Part shown: in pieces, positions 1-11,716 of the stretch | Layout of the letters: every line of letters begins with the position of its first letter | How positions within the stretch are numbered: the first letter of the stretch is position 1 | Origin: Branchiostoma floridae | Lineage: Eukaryota > Chordata > Leptocardii > Amphioxiformes > Branchiostomatidae | NCBI RefSeq assembly: GCF_000003815.2 | Contig: NC_049991.1 | Location: forward strand, 10,685,024 to 10,749,023 | Length of the DNA stretch: 64,000 bases | Reading direction: 5' to 3' | Notes under the pieces: model-generated | The model's input: only the letters and a program-made list of their open reading frames with translations | What the model was told of the DNA's origin: nothing | Databases searched by the model: none | Made by a program: the position numbers and the translations under genes

Positions 1-3000
1 CACCTTATCGTTATGAAAATCATACCGGCATACAGCAGAAATCACTTGCCTCGAGGTATACTGCGTGCCGCATTGCCACGTACAGTGATACTAAAAATAA
101 CACAACACAACACATAACTCAACCATCATTCATCTAAATATGGTCCTAATCTAGTTGATATTTTACAAACTACATGGCCGATATGGTATGTTTCATTCTG
201 AGTTTAAGCACCAACGCACTGAGGACGTTTATGAAGATCCTTTTCTCATCACCGTTACGAGTTTTAGTCACAGCATTTCACGGAAGTCATCCACTGTGAA
301 TGAAAAACGTGCAGGTCACGTGAGATAGACCGGGCCATAATTGCTTCGTTTTGATCTGTGTCAAGCATCGATTTGTCTTAATTTGCTCGTTTTGTTTTCC
401 ACGATTGGATTCGATTTTTTAACACTCATTTGGTTCCGTGTAATCCACACAGCTTTGGACGCGGTAAAGTTGTGTTTCTTTCTAATCACACGACTTTGAA
501 AGAAAATGAGACGAATCAGTAGGCTGAACTTGAACGTAATTCGTCCTTGTGTGTTGTTGAGAATATATGTGGCACCAAAACTTTCTCCGTTGCTTGTCTA
601 ATGCCAGGTTTCCGACACTCTGTTTAGGGTAGCCGTAGTTTCAGCACTAAGGACAGGTACACCCTGCACCGGGAGATTTGATTTTATCCCGCTTCTGTCA
701 CTCTTGGAAATCCTACCTCATATTTTTACACCCAGTAAAATACAGAACTGCTCGTATCTAGATCATCCTCACATTTATATATTCTATATTTAAGGGCTGA
801 TCAGGGATTATTATGATGACAATGACGAATCCCGGGACTACATAGGTCGTTGCGTTAGTGAAGTCACCACCGTAAACATTTCGCCCCGAGTTGACACATA
901 AAGAAGTCCATAACAGCTCCAGACATGAGGCTGAACTATTGATATGCAGTCTCGCCATTAAGCGTTCTAATTCCAGTATTGAACCGGGAATCGACCGGTC
1001 ACTTTGAAGTGTGCTCCCCTGAGCTTGAGTGGTTTTATCCTTCTCTCTGGAATTATACCCCCAATCAATGGACAAGTTCGCCATTATGGATAGATAATGA
1101 GGAGTTCATTCATGTTTTAGAGATTTGCTCTTGGAAGTCTGATATTTCCTTGGACGAGGGGATTCCACGAGTTAGAAGGCCCCGTGGTGAATACGGAAGG
1201 AATGTAGTTTTATCGCTTCAAATTGTTTATTGCACAACCAGCTCCCACAATGTTTAAGCAAGAAATAATTTACACCACGTCTTATCCCAAAAGCTTCCCT
1301 TATTTGTCCCTTTGCTTTGCCCATGAATGTATCATCCACGCATGTCTCCTGTATTGTACTTCTCTTCGATTTAAAACTGGGCCTGGGCCTTCTAGATAAA
1401 CCGTTAACTGTCACCATTAGAAATTTCCAATCAAATAGCCGCCATAAGGTGGGACCTGAGAGTTCCATTAAGTGTGTTGATTGTGTGGAATAGATCACTG
1501 GAGTCTCGTCGCATGTCCCGGTTACGTGTCAGGGGAACAGGTTTATACCTTACCGCAAATCCTGTCGAACTACAGCTTAACTGCCGCTGCATCAGATCGT
1601 AAACTTACTTAGGTGGTATATCACTGCGCTTGGGACACCGGTGTGGCAGTACTGGGTTGGAAAAATTACAAATTTGAGGGATAAAGAACGAATTTTCTTA
1701 TGTTTTGTGTATATTGTTGTCTTCTAATTCATACTTGTACGTATTACGCAATATCTAAATTATAAAAAATCGGCGAAAATTACACAACAGTACCGCAGTT
1801 AACGAACCCCGCAGTTCGAACCCCCACCTTTAGGTATAGATCGTGTTACTTTGAAAATCTGCTGAAGTTCACTTTCACAGAGATTGAATGCACTTTGGGT
1901 GTTCACTGCTGGACCCTGCTGGAGTTTTTTTCTCAAAATCACATTTGTGTCATCAGTCCAACACAGTGACGTAGTAACGAACTTAACTTCACCTCAAAAT
2001 GACTGGTTTCCAAACTTACACGATAAGCTCGTGGACTGGTCGAAGCTAAACTTATTTGACCAACCGCCGTTATTTTTCTAACTGTATCTTCTGGCGTTTT
2101 AATCGGGTTTGCCCCAACTCTAGCCATGTTCTCACCGTGTTTTGGTCACTTTCCAAATGGTTTCCTTCCACTGATTATTTCATTGTCATATTATTCCCCA
2201 TACATTTGTTTTATTTGAGGCAACGTGTCCCTTTTCTCCAACATCACATATTGATCAAAAACATTTCTGACAAACTTTTCGACAAACAAAATGCTAAAAA
2301 CTGTAACTGGAAGGTCAATGCCGATAGAAGATTCTTTACATTATACGTATGGAGTAGTATAACAATACCTGACTTTTAAAAATATCTTAACTTAAGATTG
2401 AAGGAGAGAAGAAGAAGAATGTCTCAAATTGGCTGCCCGGTGCAATTATATGATAAATGTATCATACCGGCCTTTTAAGTACTTCTTAATGGTCTCCTAT
2501 CTGCTAATGTCTTATTAACCATTAGCTACGGTTTTACGTCTTAATGGCTTTGGGATCATTCTTAGCATACTAATGCAATGTTCTCCAAGGACCAGCAATA
2601 TTTCTTGACCCACATTACTACAGCTGACAATAAAAGCTTAGGTTTTTATCAAAGATAAACATAGGCTGTAGCCTGAGTGTGATCTTAAGGCTGGTGGAAT
2701 GAACAAGTAAAAAAAAACTTTAAGACTTTAATTATATGGCTATGTTATTGCAATCCACAATGGTCTATAGAAACGTGAAGATTTCAAGGTAGAGCGCATC
2801 TGGCTTCGCTTAGTGAAATTTGGATTCGATTCTGTCTACATACAAACGAGATTGGTTTCGTTTGATTAAGCCGAAGCTCGTGCAAACCAGCCGTTCCTCG
2901 GCATTTCGCCGATGCATTTTTATGATTCTCTAGCTTGTGTACCTTGTGTGTCAGCACTCAAATCGGTTGCGCTTATTTCGGTTTGCACACGACTTGCAAA

Positions 3001-3628
3001 TTGGGGTCGGCTAACATAATACATGTCAGACAAATTATGACCTGATCCCAAAGGCATATCTACCGGGTGTGTATCAGTATTGGTATTTCTACTCTGATTC
3101 GAGCATATTATCTAATCAATGCACGGAAAGCCGCCTACGGAATCTAGTAGGATTACAAAGGGAGTTGGCGGCTTTTATGGCAATGTGACCCTTGAGAAGA
3201 CGGCCTGATTGGGCCACTCATTTGCATAAGTTTCCTTGCAATTGCCAGTAATATGTCTGATTCCGTCAGCCCATTTAGACTGCGGTCATATTTCCAAACC
3301 GGGGCCCGGCCTGGCAGCTTTTTGGGAACGAAAAGTAAGATTGAAAAGACAACAAAAACAGAGAACGTAAAACAATTAGTCGTTAACATAATTCGCACAT
3401 ATTCCTTGACAAACATTTAAATTTTTCGTTTCCGCAAACATCCCGGCCAGGCCCCGGTTTGGCATATGACCACAGCCTAACCCCTGAGAACGCAGAGACG
3501 TTCTTCGGAAAATGGGCTACCATCTCTAGAGTCACGTGACACAGGTTTCTCCTACATCTCTAGCCCAGAAGAAGGTTTAGAATATTGCAAATACGGCCTC
3601 AAGGTAAGGAAGGTCAGTTTATTTTTTG
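1..3628. other. Gene-poor stretch, nothing assignable
   Basis: Only short ORFs of about 60-110 codons occur here on either strand. None has a recognisable domain, good flanking splice sites or protein-like composition. I see no RNA gene and no strong tandem repeat. Diverged transposon remnants may be present but cannot be named by eye. Confidence 0.5.
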
Positions 3629-3683
3629 TAGCCTGGTATCCAGCCGAGACTCTGGAGCTGTAATACGGTTGGATACCAGGCTA
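3629..3683. repeat. Short palindromic hairpin element
   Basis: Arms TAGCCTGGTATCCA and its complement TGGATACCAGGCTA lie at the two ends of a 55-bp segment with a loop of about 26 bp. The near-perfect arms suggest a tiny foldback or solo MITE end. The flanks show no gene. The inverted repeat is seen directly; its class is not known to me. Confidence 0.6.
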
Positions 3684-6600
3684 ATGGACTTACGGTTTAT
3701 GATATTGCTGCTGTGTTGTGAAAAGTTTTAATCTATGCCCCTTGTCACGTACTCCCGGAGGGTCATTTATATTACCCTGCAATCGATCTGTAAGGTTCCC
3801 CACAAATCTCTCCGGCCTACCAGCGGATGTTTTCAGAATTGGATGATAGTATCTTCTAGATACCATCAGAAATTAATTTCTGCAACATGACGATAACACC
3901 TGTGTAATCAGTAGGGCAACTATGTGTCAAACATGCAAAAAAAAGTGTGTTCAAACTTGAACATGGCGGTGTTACGGTCAAATAATAGAGGTCACGTGGA
4001 ATGTGACCACACGCCCAGCAGGGTGACTTTGAACCTGAGCTACCGCAGATTCCCATTGACTTTCTATTTCTATCTCTATGACAGACATATCAGGATAGCT
4101 GATGGTGTGATCTTCTATATCTGTCCGACAACACCGCGTCTCTTGTCAGGACCGTGCGGCTAAATGAGTATTCTGTCCGCCCCAGAGCAATTAATAACTT
4201 GTACAGCGCAGTTCAAGTGCAATTTACGTTACGTTATCGCCTTGTCGTGAATCTCCCGCCGACGTTTCTATAGCTGCACGGACATTACCCAGTTTCTAGG
4301 AGATTACGTTGGCAGCGGTGCACATCTTAATGTGGGCAGATAAGATGCCTGTGTACGGTATATCATTTCTTACAGAACTGGACGCAGTTCTGAGAGATGT
4401 TTAAACTGTTTGATTGACAGCTGTGTATGACGATAAGTCTCGTGAAGTGGTAGTGAGACGGGAAGCACCTGTGCATGTGATGCTCCATAAACGCTGCATC
4501 GCTTTCGGCACATTAGGGGGCGAGAGTTCAGAATGGCTCCCCCGCCAGCCAACTGGGTTCGTACTCACATCTTTCTATCAGCAAAATGGCTTGTAAGCAC
4601 CGAGCCTTTCTATCCAGGCCCATACAAAGGGATTTTGCTCCACATGGTCAATTTGCCATCAAAACCTAACGACGCTTTGAAGGAAATATATGAGCAATAC
4701 TTCAAGTAGCCTATAGCATACTGACAACTTTTTGATATTAACTTTTAAGTCCTCCAGACCAAGCTCATAACGGAAAAGTGTGCAATATTTATGGTTATAT
4801 GCAAGGGGCGTTCTTGCTGTTTCGACGTTATTCGATTTTTGTCGCAAAGGATTTTCTTAATGGTTGTACGTTTCTAAGGAAATTTAATTGGATTCTGTAC
4901 AAATTGCAAGGTGGCCATGTTATTTTCCTCAAGTATTGAATCTTAAGTCGATAGCGTCGTTTTCAAGGACATAACTACCCCATTTGATACGAAAGAAAAT
5001 TACATTCCATTATACTGGAAACATTAGAACAAACCAAGACGTCGGTACGTTAATCCTAACGTTGCTCTTATGTCTTAACTGCCTTCAGCATACTCTATGG
5101 TTTATGATATAGCAACTATCAAGTAGACATGCGTATAGACCTCACGTATATGGTTCCAAAACACTGTGGGTTAGAGCAAACTGGCCATACTACCTTTGAT
5201 TCTACAATAGTGCCCCCTGCAGTCCGTACTATAGTGTATTAAAACATTATGAGATGGTGTGGTGATGAAGAGCTTGGAATTTTCAAGGTTTATCAACGTT
5301 TTGTAGCCTCAAGTTTTAGATGCATATAAACCAGCTTTGAGGAATAATTTTGGTGACTGTGTTGTGTGAATTCGATACTGCGGGGTAGTACTCTATGAAT
5401 ACCATTGCTCTGTGTGCATGAGTTGTTTTCAAGGTGACTGTCAAAAGCTTTGACACGTCAGAGGTGCCACGTCGCCACCCTGCCGGTAATTTCGCAATGT
5501 CAGCCAACACGGCACCAGCCTGCTTGGCACGGGCTCAGGGGGCAGGGTATTCACGCAATGTCGAGCAAAGGAGGGGATATGTCACTCTTCAAGTAGACAT
5601 TGGGGGTAATGTTCTTTACCTGCTCTCCATGTTTATATTGGCCGACTTAGAATAATTCAACAGTAGCAAGATAGCTTCCGCCCTATGGCTATTCTACGAA
5701 GACGCTTGCAATTCCTACGTTATTGCCGATGTTGTATTCAGTTATAACGCGTTTGCAAAAGCAGCGAATATAGGTAGACAAGGATTAAAGGTCAAATATC
5801 TTTACTGTATTTTTAGAACGCAATTATAAGATCACGGAGCTCGAGTACTATTCCTGTGCCTTCATAACTGTTGTCAATCCAATAATCTGAGGATGAATGG
5901 TGCACAAAGGAAAGGGCCGATATCGACAGTTTAAAACATTCCACCTCAACATTGATGAATCACCCATCAAAGGTAGCACTTAGAATTCATAAAGTCGTAA
6001 ATGATTTATGAGCCCTGCTATGTGATTCTTTGTAACCGAACGTTCAGCGCCATATTCTGCACACTCATGTATTTGTGAGGAGCGTGACACCGGCCTGAAA
6101 CCGCTGACCCCGAGGGCTGACCTCTTTTAGTTCAAGCACATTGCCGCACGAGGAAGTAATCGTTCTTGACTGCTTGACTTGTGCCTCGTGAGTGTTCTTC
6201 AAGGCTCTGTCATCAATACCGCCGCCAGGCTTCAAGTATTGCTGGAGATCCTCTATCATCGTTGTGGTTCGTCAGATGCATATTATAGTACAGTTCTCTT
6301 CTATCAGTACATAAAACAGTTCTATGAATTCGCGAATCGTCATGCAACACGGGTCGACTAAAACGTCTCATCAATAAAACAAAGCTTGAGAACGGAACAC
6401 AGTTTTGGGAATCAGCTTTGGGTAGAGTTCAAATTCCCTTCTGATCGATCATAAAGACTTTATTCTGATATGCCACCAAATTATCGATCTACAGATCAGA
6501 GGTGCCCTTTTGAAAGGCTTATCTTGCGTACTTTTTACCAATAGGAGAGTAAGCCTTCTCAAAATGCTTATTTCAATTTTTCAAAGTTGACAAGGTTCAC

Positions 6601-8524
6601 AGCGTGTTATCGTTTTGTCAATAGAATGAATGAGTCAATAGACTTTCGCGAAATTGTGTCAAAGGTACCAATATGATTGAATAATGAAATAAAAATGCAA
6701 TACAAGTCCTGTTGTGTTGCATTAGTTTTCTATACAGGGGTCACTTTAAGAATGGCAAGCCTACTGCTCTGTACCAGTCAGGGGATCAATTAGGTATGCG
6801 GTGGTATTCATGATGGATAGCTATTTTAACCGGGTCAAAAGAAAAATACTGAGTCCAACGTTCCCATTTGCCGTGTCTGCACTCCAATACAGGCATTTTG
6901 CCAATGTCTTGCATACTGCCAATTAGATACCATTCAAGAGTGACGCTTTAATGTTATTTTCTGGCTTCAGAAAATGCAGCAATTTGATTTTCTTGGCATT
7001 GGGACGTCGTCCTGACTAGTAGGCTGTGTAGAAGGGCACGTCGTAATTACCTCCATACCAAGAGTTGAGGAATCACCGCTGAGTTGTGTTTGGCGTGGAA
7101 CGTGTCGTACTCTTTGCGGCAATGCGGATTAATTTCTTGGGCGGATATGGCGGTGAATAACAAATGGTCGGTAATTTTTCATTGGGGTTATGCAGACTTC
7201 AGTGAAATAGTGTTGTACCTGCAGGCTACGTAAGCAAGCAGATAGCGATAACAGGTACTCATGCAGCTGCGCTGCCTTATTACCATGCCTTACGGTGCTG
7301 TGATCATGAATAACATCAGATTATTTCCACTGTAAGGAAAGATATCAAATGTACGGACAATAAAACTGTTCAGTACGCATATAATGTATTTTCTTCTTGA
7401 CCTTCAAACCAGCGTTTACTATTGTGAAAATCGTGCTGTCCGTTGCTAAAATTTCAGTTCCAACGAAGCGAATATACATAATTTTGATAAATAGCAGCTC
7501 GTCTTCAATGCCAAATATATCGCGCCGCATAATATGTATATCTAACGATTTCGTGAATTTTTGAAATACCAGCACATCATGACCAGACTCCGTGTACGGA
7601 ATGTAACGGCGTTTCATCCAGATACCATCTCCAGGAATCTAGGTCACCGAGCAGCTTTCCACCATCAAGGCCATAAAATATCCCGTTCTATATTGCATGA
7701 GTACAAAACCCTACAAGTACTACCCAGCCAGTTGCCCCGAATTCCCAACAATAGACCGTTATTGGAGCCGGAACTAGGGAGAAAAGGAAATGATTTCGCT
7801 CTAATTCATTCCATCACATATCCAAAGCCTCCGTCCCTAAGGGAACAGCATAATTGAAACAGCCCGCCATTTTGCCAATGGCGAACGTCTGTCGTCTGCA
7901 ATGTCGGCTACAGGGACAACTGAGGGGAATTTGTCAGGCGTATGCGCGGGACAAAACACAGGAAGCTCGTTTTCTTCTTGTCCTTATAAAAATGTGAAAT
8001 TAGATACTAGTATTACGTTTCATGAATTTCTTTGCTGCTCTTTCAAAATAAACAGAACAGATTGTACTCCCTGATATGTGCGTCCTCCACCTTACCATAA
8101 TTCAGAGTCAACAAAAAAAAACTTCTATTCGACAAAACGAAAGCCCGGAAGATAATAAAAATAATAATTACTCATCTATCTGGTTCATCACCAGCTAATT
8201 TACAATCTCCGTCAAAATTCACCGTAATGGGCTTTAGTTATGAGATATGAGAGCAGTATGGGGCACCCCTGGGAAATCTAGATTATTATCGCCTGGAGGA
8301 TGGGCCGACGTTGTTTTTCTTGTGTGGAAAACAGAATCCTCATTGACAGAAATATGGGCCTGTCCTTGGTGCTGATGAGCCCCTTGTGGTTAACGGTAGG
8401 ATGGCTGTATGTGTGTCTCAGCTAGTTGCGTTTGCCTGCAACCGCAGAAGATAGTGTAAACAGATGTGATGGGTTTTACGGCAATTTATTTGGTATGTTA
8501 TGAAAGCGTGCGGCCGGCATCCGT
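3684..8524. other. Gene-poor stretch, nothing assignable
   Basis: No ORF here carries a domain I recognise. Near 7866-7885 the minus strand has a CCAAT-like box next to an AAAATGGCGGG (YY1-like) motif, which could mark a promoter or first exon, but I could not attach it to a coding exon. Otherwise I see nothing supportable. Confidence 0.4.
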
Positions 8525-8790
8525 AATTGTGGCATCGTGTGGCCTAATGGTCAGAGTGTTTAGATGTGAATCAAGGTGTTCCGGTTCAATACCCTGACAT
8601 GCCCTGATGTTAACGTTGTGCCGCTGCTTGGGAAAGTCATTTAAAACGAACTTAACTTTTTTAGTCAGGTGCAAAATGAGGAAGCTTCGGTTAGGGGCGT
8701 CCATCGGACAGGATGTTAAATGGATATTTGAAAAGAGCCCACCACACTTTACGGAAAGAGTGGGGACCATTCCTGGTGTGATTTGATCAA
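8525..8790 (+). mobile_element. tRNA-derived SINE
   Basis: The head has a perfect Pol III A box (TGGCCTAATGG) and, about 45 bp later, a B-box match (GGTTCAATACC), so it derives from a tRNA gene. The body that follows (TTGTGCCGCTGCTTGGGAAA, then TCAGGTGCAAAATGAGG) resembles the tRNA-unrelated body of SINEs widespread in lancelets and other invertebrate deuterostomes, where a TTGGGCAAGGCACTTT-like block and an AGGTGTAAAATGGG-like block recur. The exact 3' end is uncertain because the tail is diverged. Confidence 0.65.
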
Positions 8791-9387
8791 ACCTTATAGT
8801 CTGTATACCTTATACACTGTAATTTGAACCCTCAGCCTTTTAACTGTTAGTCTAGAACATAATAATGAAGAAAAGAATATGGATAGATAGCTCCGACACA
8901 CAAGCACCAAAAACCAACCCTTCCTCTTCCTGAGTAACGTCACGTTTTACTAGTATAAGTGTACTCAAATTTGTATTCAGTCGTTACAGTGTACCAACTC
9001 TTCATGAATAGACGGTTAAGCTGTCACCCACGACTCAATTCTGCACAAGTGACACGTTTATTGGATCTAGCGCGTGTCAGCGCGTGTTTGTGCCGTGATG
9101 TTTCCCGTGACTCGTGCCAGACAGGTTGGAGCCGTGTGTTACAGGAGAGCGAACAGTGCGTCCGAACCTGCGTCAAGTTCACACTGAGCAGGAGAGATTT
9201 TCCATCCCCTGGTTATATACCAGTGTGCAGGATCGTTCCAGCGAGCTAACCCCGAGAGCACGTCTAGCATTAGAAACGTTATACCTGTCGATAAACTTAT
9301 ACAAGCAAGCCGCACCAGAATAAACATGAAGCCCCAAAATCGTTTTCCTTTTCCCATATTTTCAGTGCAATGTTTGCAGCTAGCTCT

Positions 9388-9840
9388 GAACACCATCACC
9401 GCAATGTCTGCAGCTCCGAACATCATCAGCGCAATGTCTGCAGCTCCGAACATCATCAGCGCAATGTCTGCAGCTCTGAACATCATCAGCGCAATGTCTG
9501 CAGCTCTGAACATCATCAGCGCAATGTCTGCAGCTCCGAACATCATCAGCGCAATGTCTGCAGCTCCGAACATCATCAGTGCAATGTCTGCAGCTCTGAA
9601 CATCATCGGCGCAATGTCTGCAGCTTCAACCATCATCAGTGCAATGTCTGCAGCTCTAAACATCATCAGTGTAATGTCTGCAGCTCTGAACATCATCAGC
9701 GCAATGTCTGCAGCTTTGAACATCATCAGTGCAATGTCTGCAGCTCCAACCATCATCAGCGCAATGTCTGCAGCTCCGAACATCATCAGCGCAATGTCTG
9801 CAGCTCCAACCATCATCAGCGCAATGTCTGCAGCTCCGAA
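9388..9840. repeat. 30-bp minisatellite, about 15 copies
   Basis: A 30-bp unit (AACATCATCAGCGCAATGTC followed by TGCAGCTCCG) repeats head to tail about 15 times with a few substitutions per copy. The first unit is the most diverged. Each copy contains a CTGCAG site. Because 30 is a multiple of three and the unit lacks stops, long repetitive ORFs appear on both strands. These are by-products of the repeat and I do not call them genes. Confidence 0.95.
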
Positions 9841-11341
9841 CGCTTTTTTTTACAATATACTGTTGGGTTATTCGAGAGAACCATATAAATATTCCTATTG
9901 AGAAAATATGGAGGATATCGATTATCTCACCCTACATTCTAATAGTGGGTGATTTAAAATTCCAGAAATCAAACGGTCCAAATCGTGACATTGATTCTTA
10001 CATCCCTAGCGACTTTTCTAGCTCCAAAAATAGATGATAGAGAACAGGGGCCAGATTAGCGGATTGGTGTCAGATTACTGAAATCTCCTGCTGGATATGT
10101 TAGTTACTTCTTATGAATAGAAATGATGTCATTATGATGTCATAATAGCTCAGCGTGTCAAAGGGCACGTCCAGGTGTCATCAGGGCCCAGCGGCGCCAG
10201 ATGATACTGTCGTCTGTCTATAGGTAAAAAAACGCCCAGTACAGTCTGTGCCGTAACACACTCTCAGCTGCCACAAGATTCATTATCTGATGAACATCAG
10301 AGCAAAATTAGGCCTTCAGTGCACTCGGAATCCTCTGTGAAACGTTAGTAATCAGAAATAATGCCGGCACAATTGGATAACTCTGCACACAGATGTCGGG
10401 TAGTCTGCCGTGAGTCTCGTGTCTATTACCGAGCTCTACCGCTGAGTCATCACACTGCGATTCGTTACGCCGAGATTCTACCTATCAAACTCAATCAGTC
10501 AGGCTCATGTGGATGACTTCACCCATTCCAAAATAACCTTCCATACAGTAGAAAGTATCCCTGAGAAATGAATATTCTCTAATAAGACCTGTAGGAGATA
10601 TCAGCCGTCATCGCTATGCCTCACCGACGCCTCCTTTCTATCGCATCGTTAGGTGATTCGATTTTATGAAAACATGACTAAGCCGACTCGCTCACATGCC
10701 TGCCCCGTACGGCTGCAGCGATAATGTAGAGGAACGTGTGTATCGCCGATGATTCAAGGGCCTGTAACAATTTATGGCGTCATTAAAGTTTGTGTTTGGA
10801 ACCAGGTCGTGATTTTGCACACCACAAAATAGCCTGACGTTTAGGGGTGTGCACGTAGTTACGGAACAAAACGGCTCTCTCTGCAACTATTGTAGACACC
10901 CTCAGGCAAATAACCAACATTTAATACTCTGCTTTACACCGCTCAGGGCAGCCGAACTTGAGACATCCGGGTTGATCGTTATTGCACCCAACAAAATTGC
11001 CCCGTTGTAATTCTAACCGCCAACAGCGGCGCGGAAACGTTTCGGTAAGCATCCCTGCCCCATCTCCATACCGATGTGCAACCTTCCATACATGCTGCAT
11101 ACAGATATAAGCTTAAGGAGGTACATCCTGCTGCAATTGAACCCATCCGCTTTCCTATGAGGCGGATCGACTGGTTTATTACCATATTCCGTACACATAA
11201 GCAGACTGATGGAGGAACGTAAACAGGACTGAATGCATTATTAATGAACATGGAATGGGTTTGACAATTTTGATTGCCGCGCTTAGAATAAATCACAACA
11301 GGATGAAAAGCATTTCTACTGTCAATACTCCGCACATTTTA
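9841..11341. other. Unassigned stretch
   Basis: No supportable gene, RNA or repeat. If the minus-strand coding exon just upstream (11342-11716) is spliced, its later exons would have to lie here or further left, but I could not identify them. Confidence 0.4.
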
Positions 11342-11716
11342 TCACTCACCCGTACAGTTTTCGTTTCCGTTCAGTCTCCTGCGAAGGATTTTGTTTTTGG
11401 CGGGGAAGTCCTTGCCCTCCCACACTTCAGCGGGCACGTCGTTGAGATGGACCGCCTCTATCCTGACCCGGGGACACTTGCCTTGTCTCTCCAGGTCCAG
11501 GCAGACGTACAGCGCCCTGTTGTCCAGCGCCCACCACTCCCCGTCTTTCCTCACGGCCCGCAGGACAGGCGGGTCGTTGTCCAGTCCTCTTCGGTGTAAC
11601 CTGCTCTTCAGCTGCGCCAAGCTCTCCTCCGCCACTCCGGTCATGTCCCGCCATATGGACTTCGCGTTGTCATTGATGAATTTTACCGTAGAGGGTGGCT
11701 GTAGGGCATCCTCCAT
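11342..11716 (-). CDS. Hypothetical protein with a VRKDGEWWALDNRALYV motif (probable first exon)
   Basis: This open frame of 124 codons runs from an ATG at 11716. The core reads VKFINDNAK, then a spacer, then VLRAVRKDGEWWALDNRALY, then an RIEAV strand. The pattern resembles a short family of about 100 residues found in several protists, fungi and invertebrates, which has a VRYTQDSI-like opening and a DGxxYTLDNRRLYVF core and is sometimes compared with ParB-like folds; that comparison is from memory. The composition is balanced and hydrophilic. The last codons contain ACGG|GTGAGT, an excellent splice donor, so the TGA just after it may be intronic and the protein longer. Function unknown. Confidence 0.55.
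   Translation of the reverse strand: MEDALQPPSTVKFINDNAKSIWRDMTGVAEESLAQLKSRLHRRGLDNDPPVLRAVRKDGEWWALDNRALYVCLDLERQGKCPRVRIEAVHLNDVPAEVWEGKDFPAKNKILRRRLNGNENCTGE

Noticed and set aside
9139-9816. Minus-strand ORF of 225 codons with repeated AADIALMMF
   Set aside because: It is the reverse reading of the 30-bp minisatellite plus flank; repeat periodicity explains its length.
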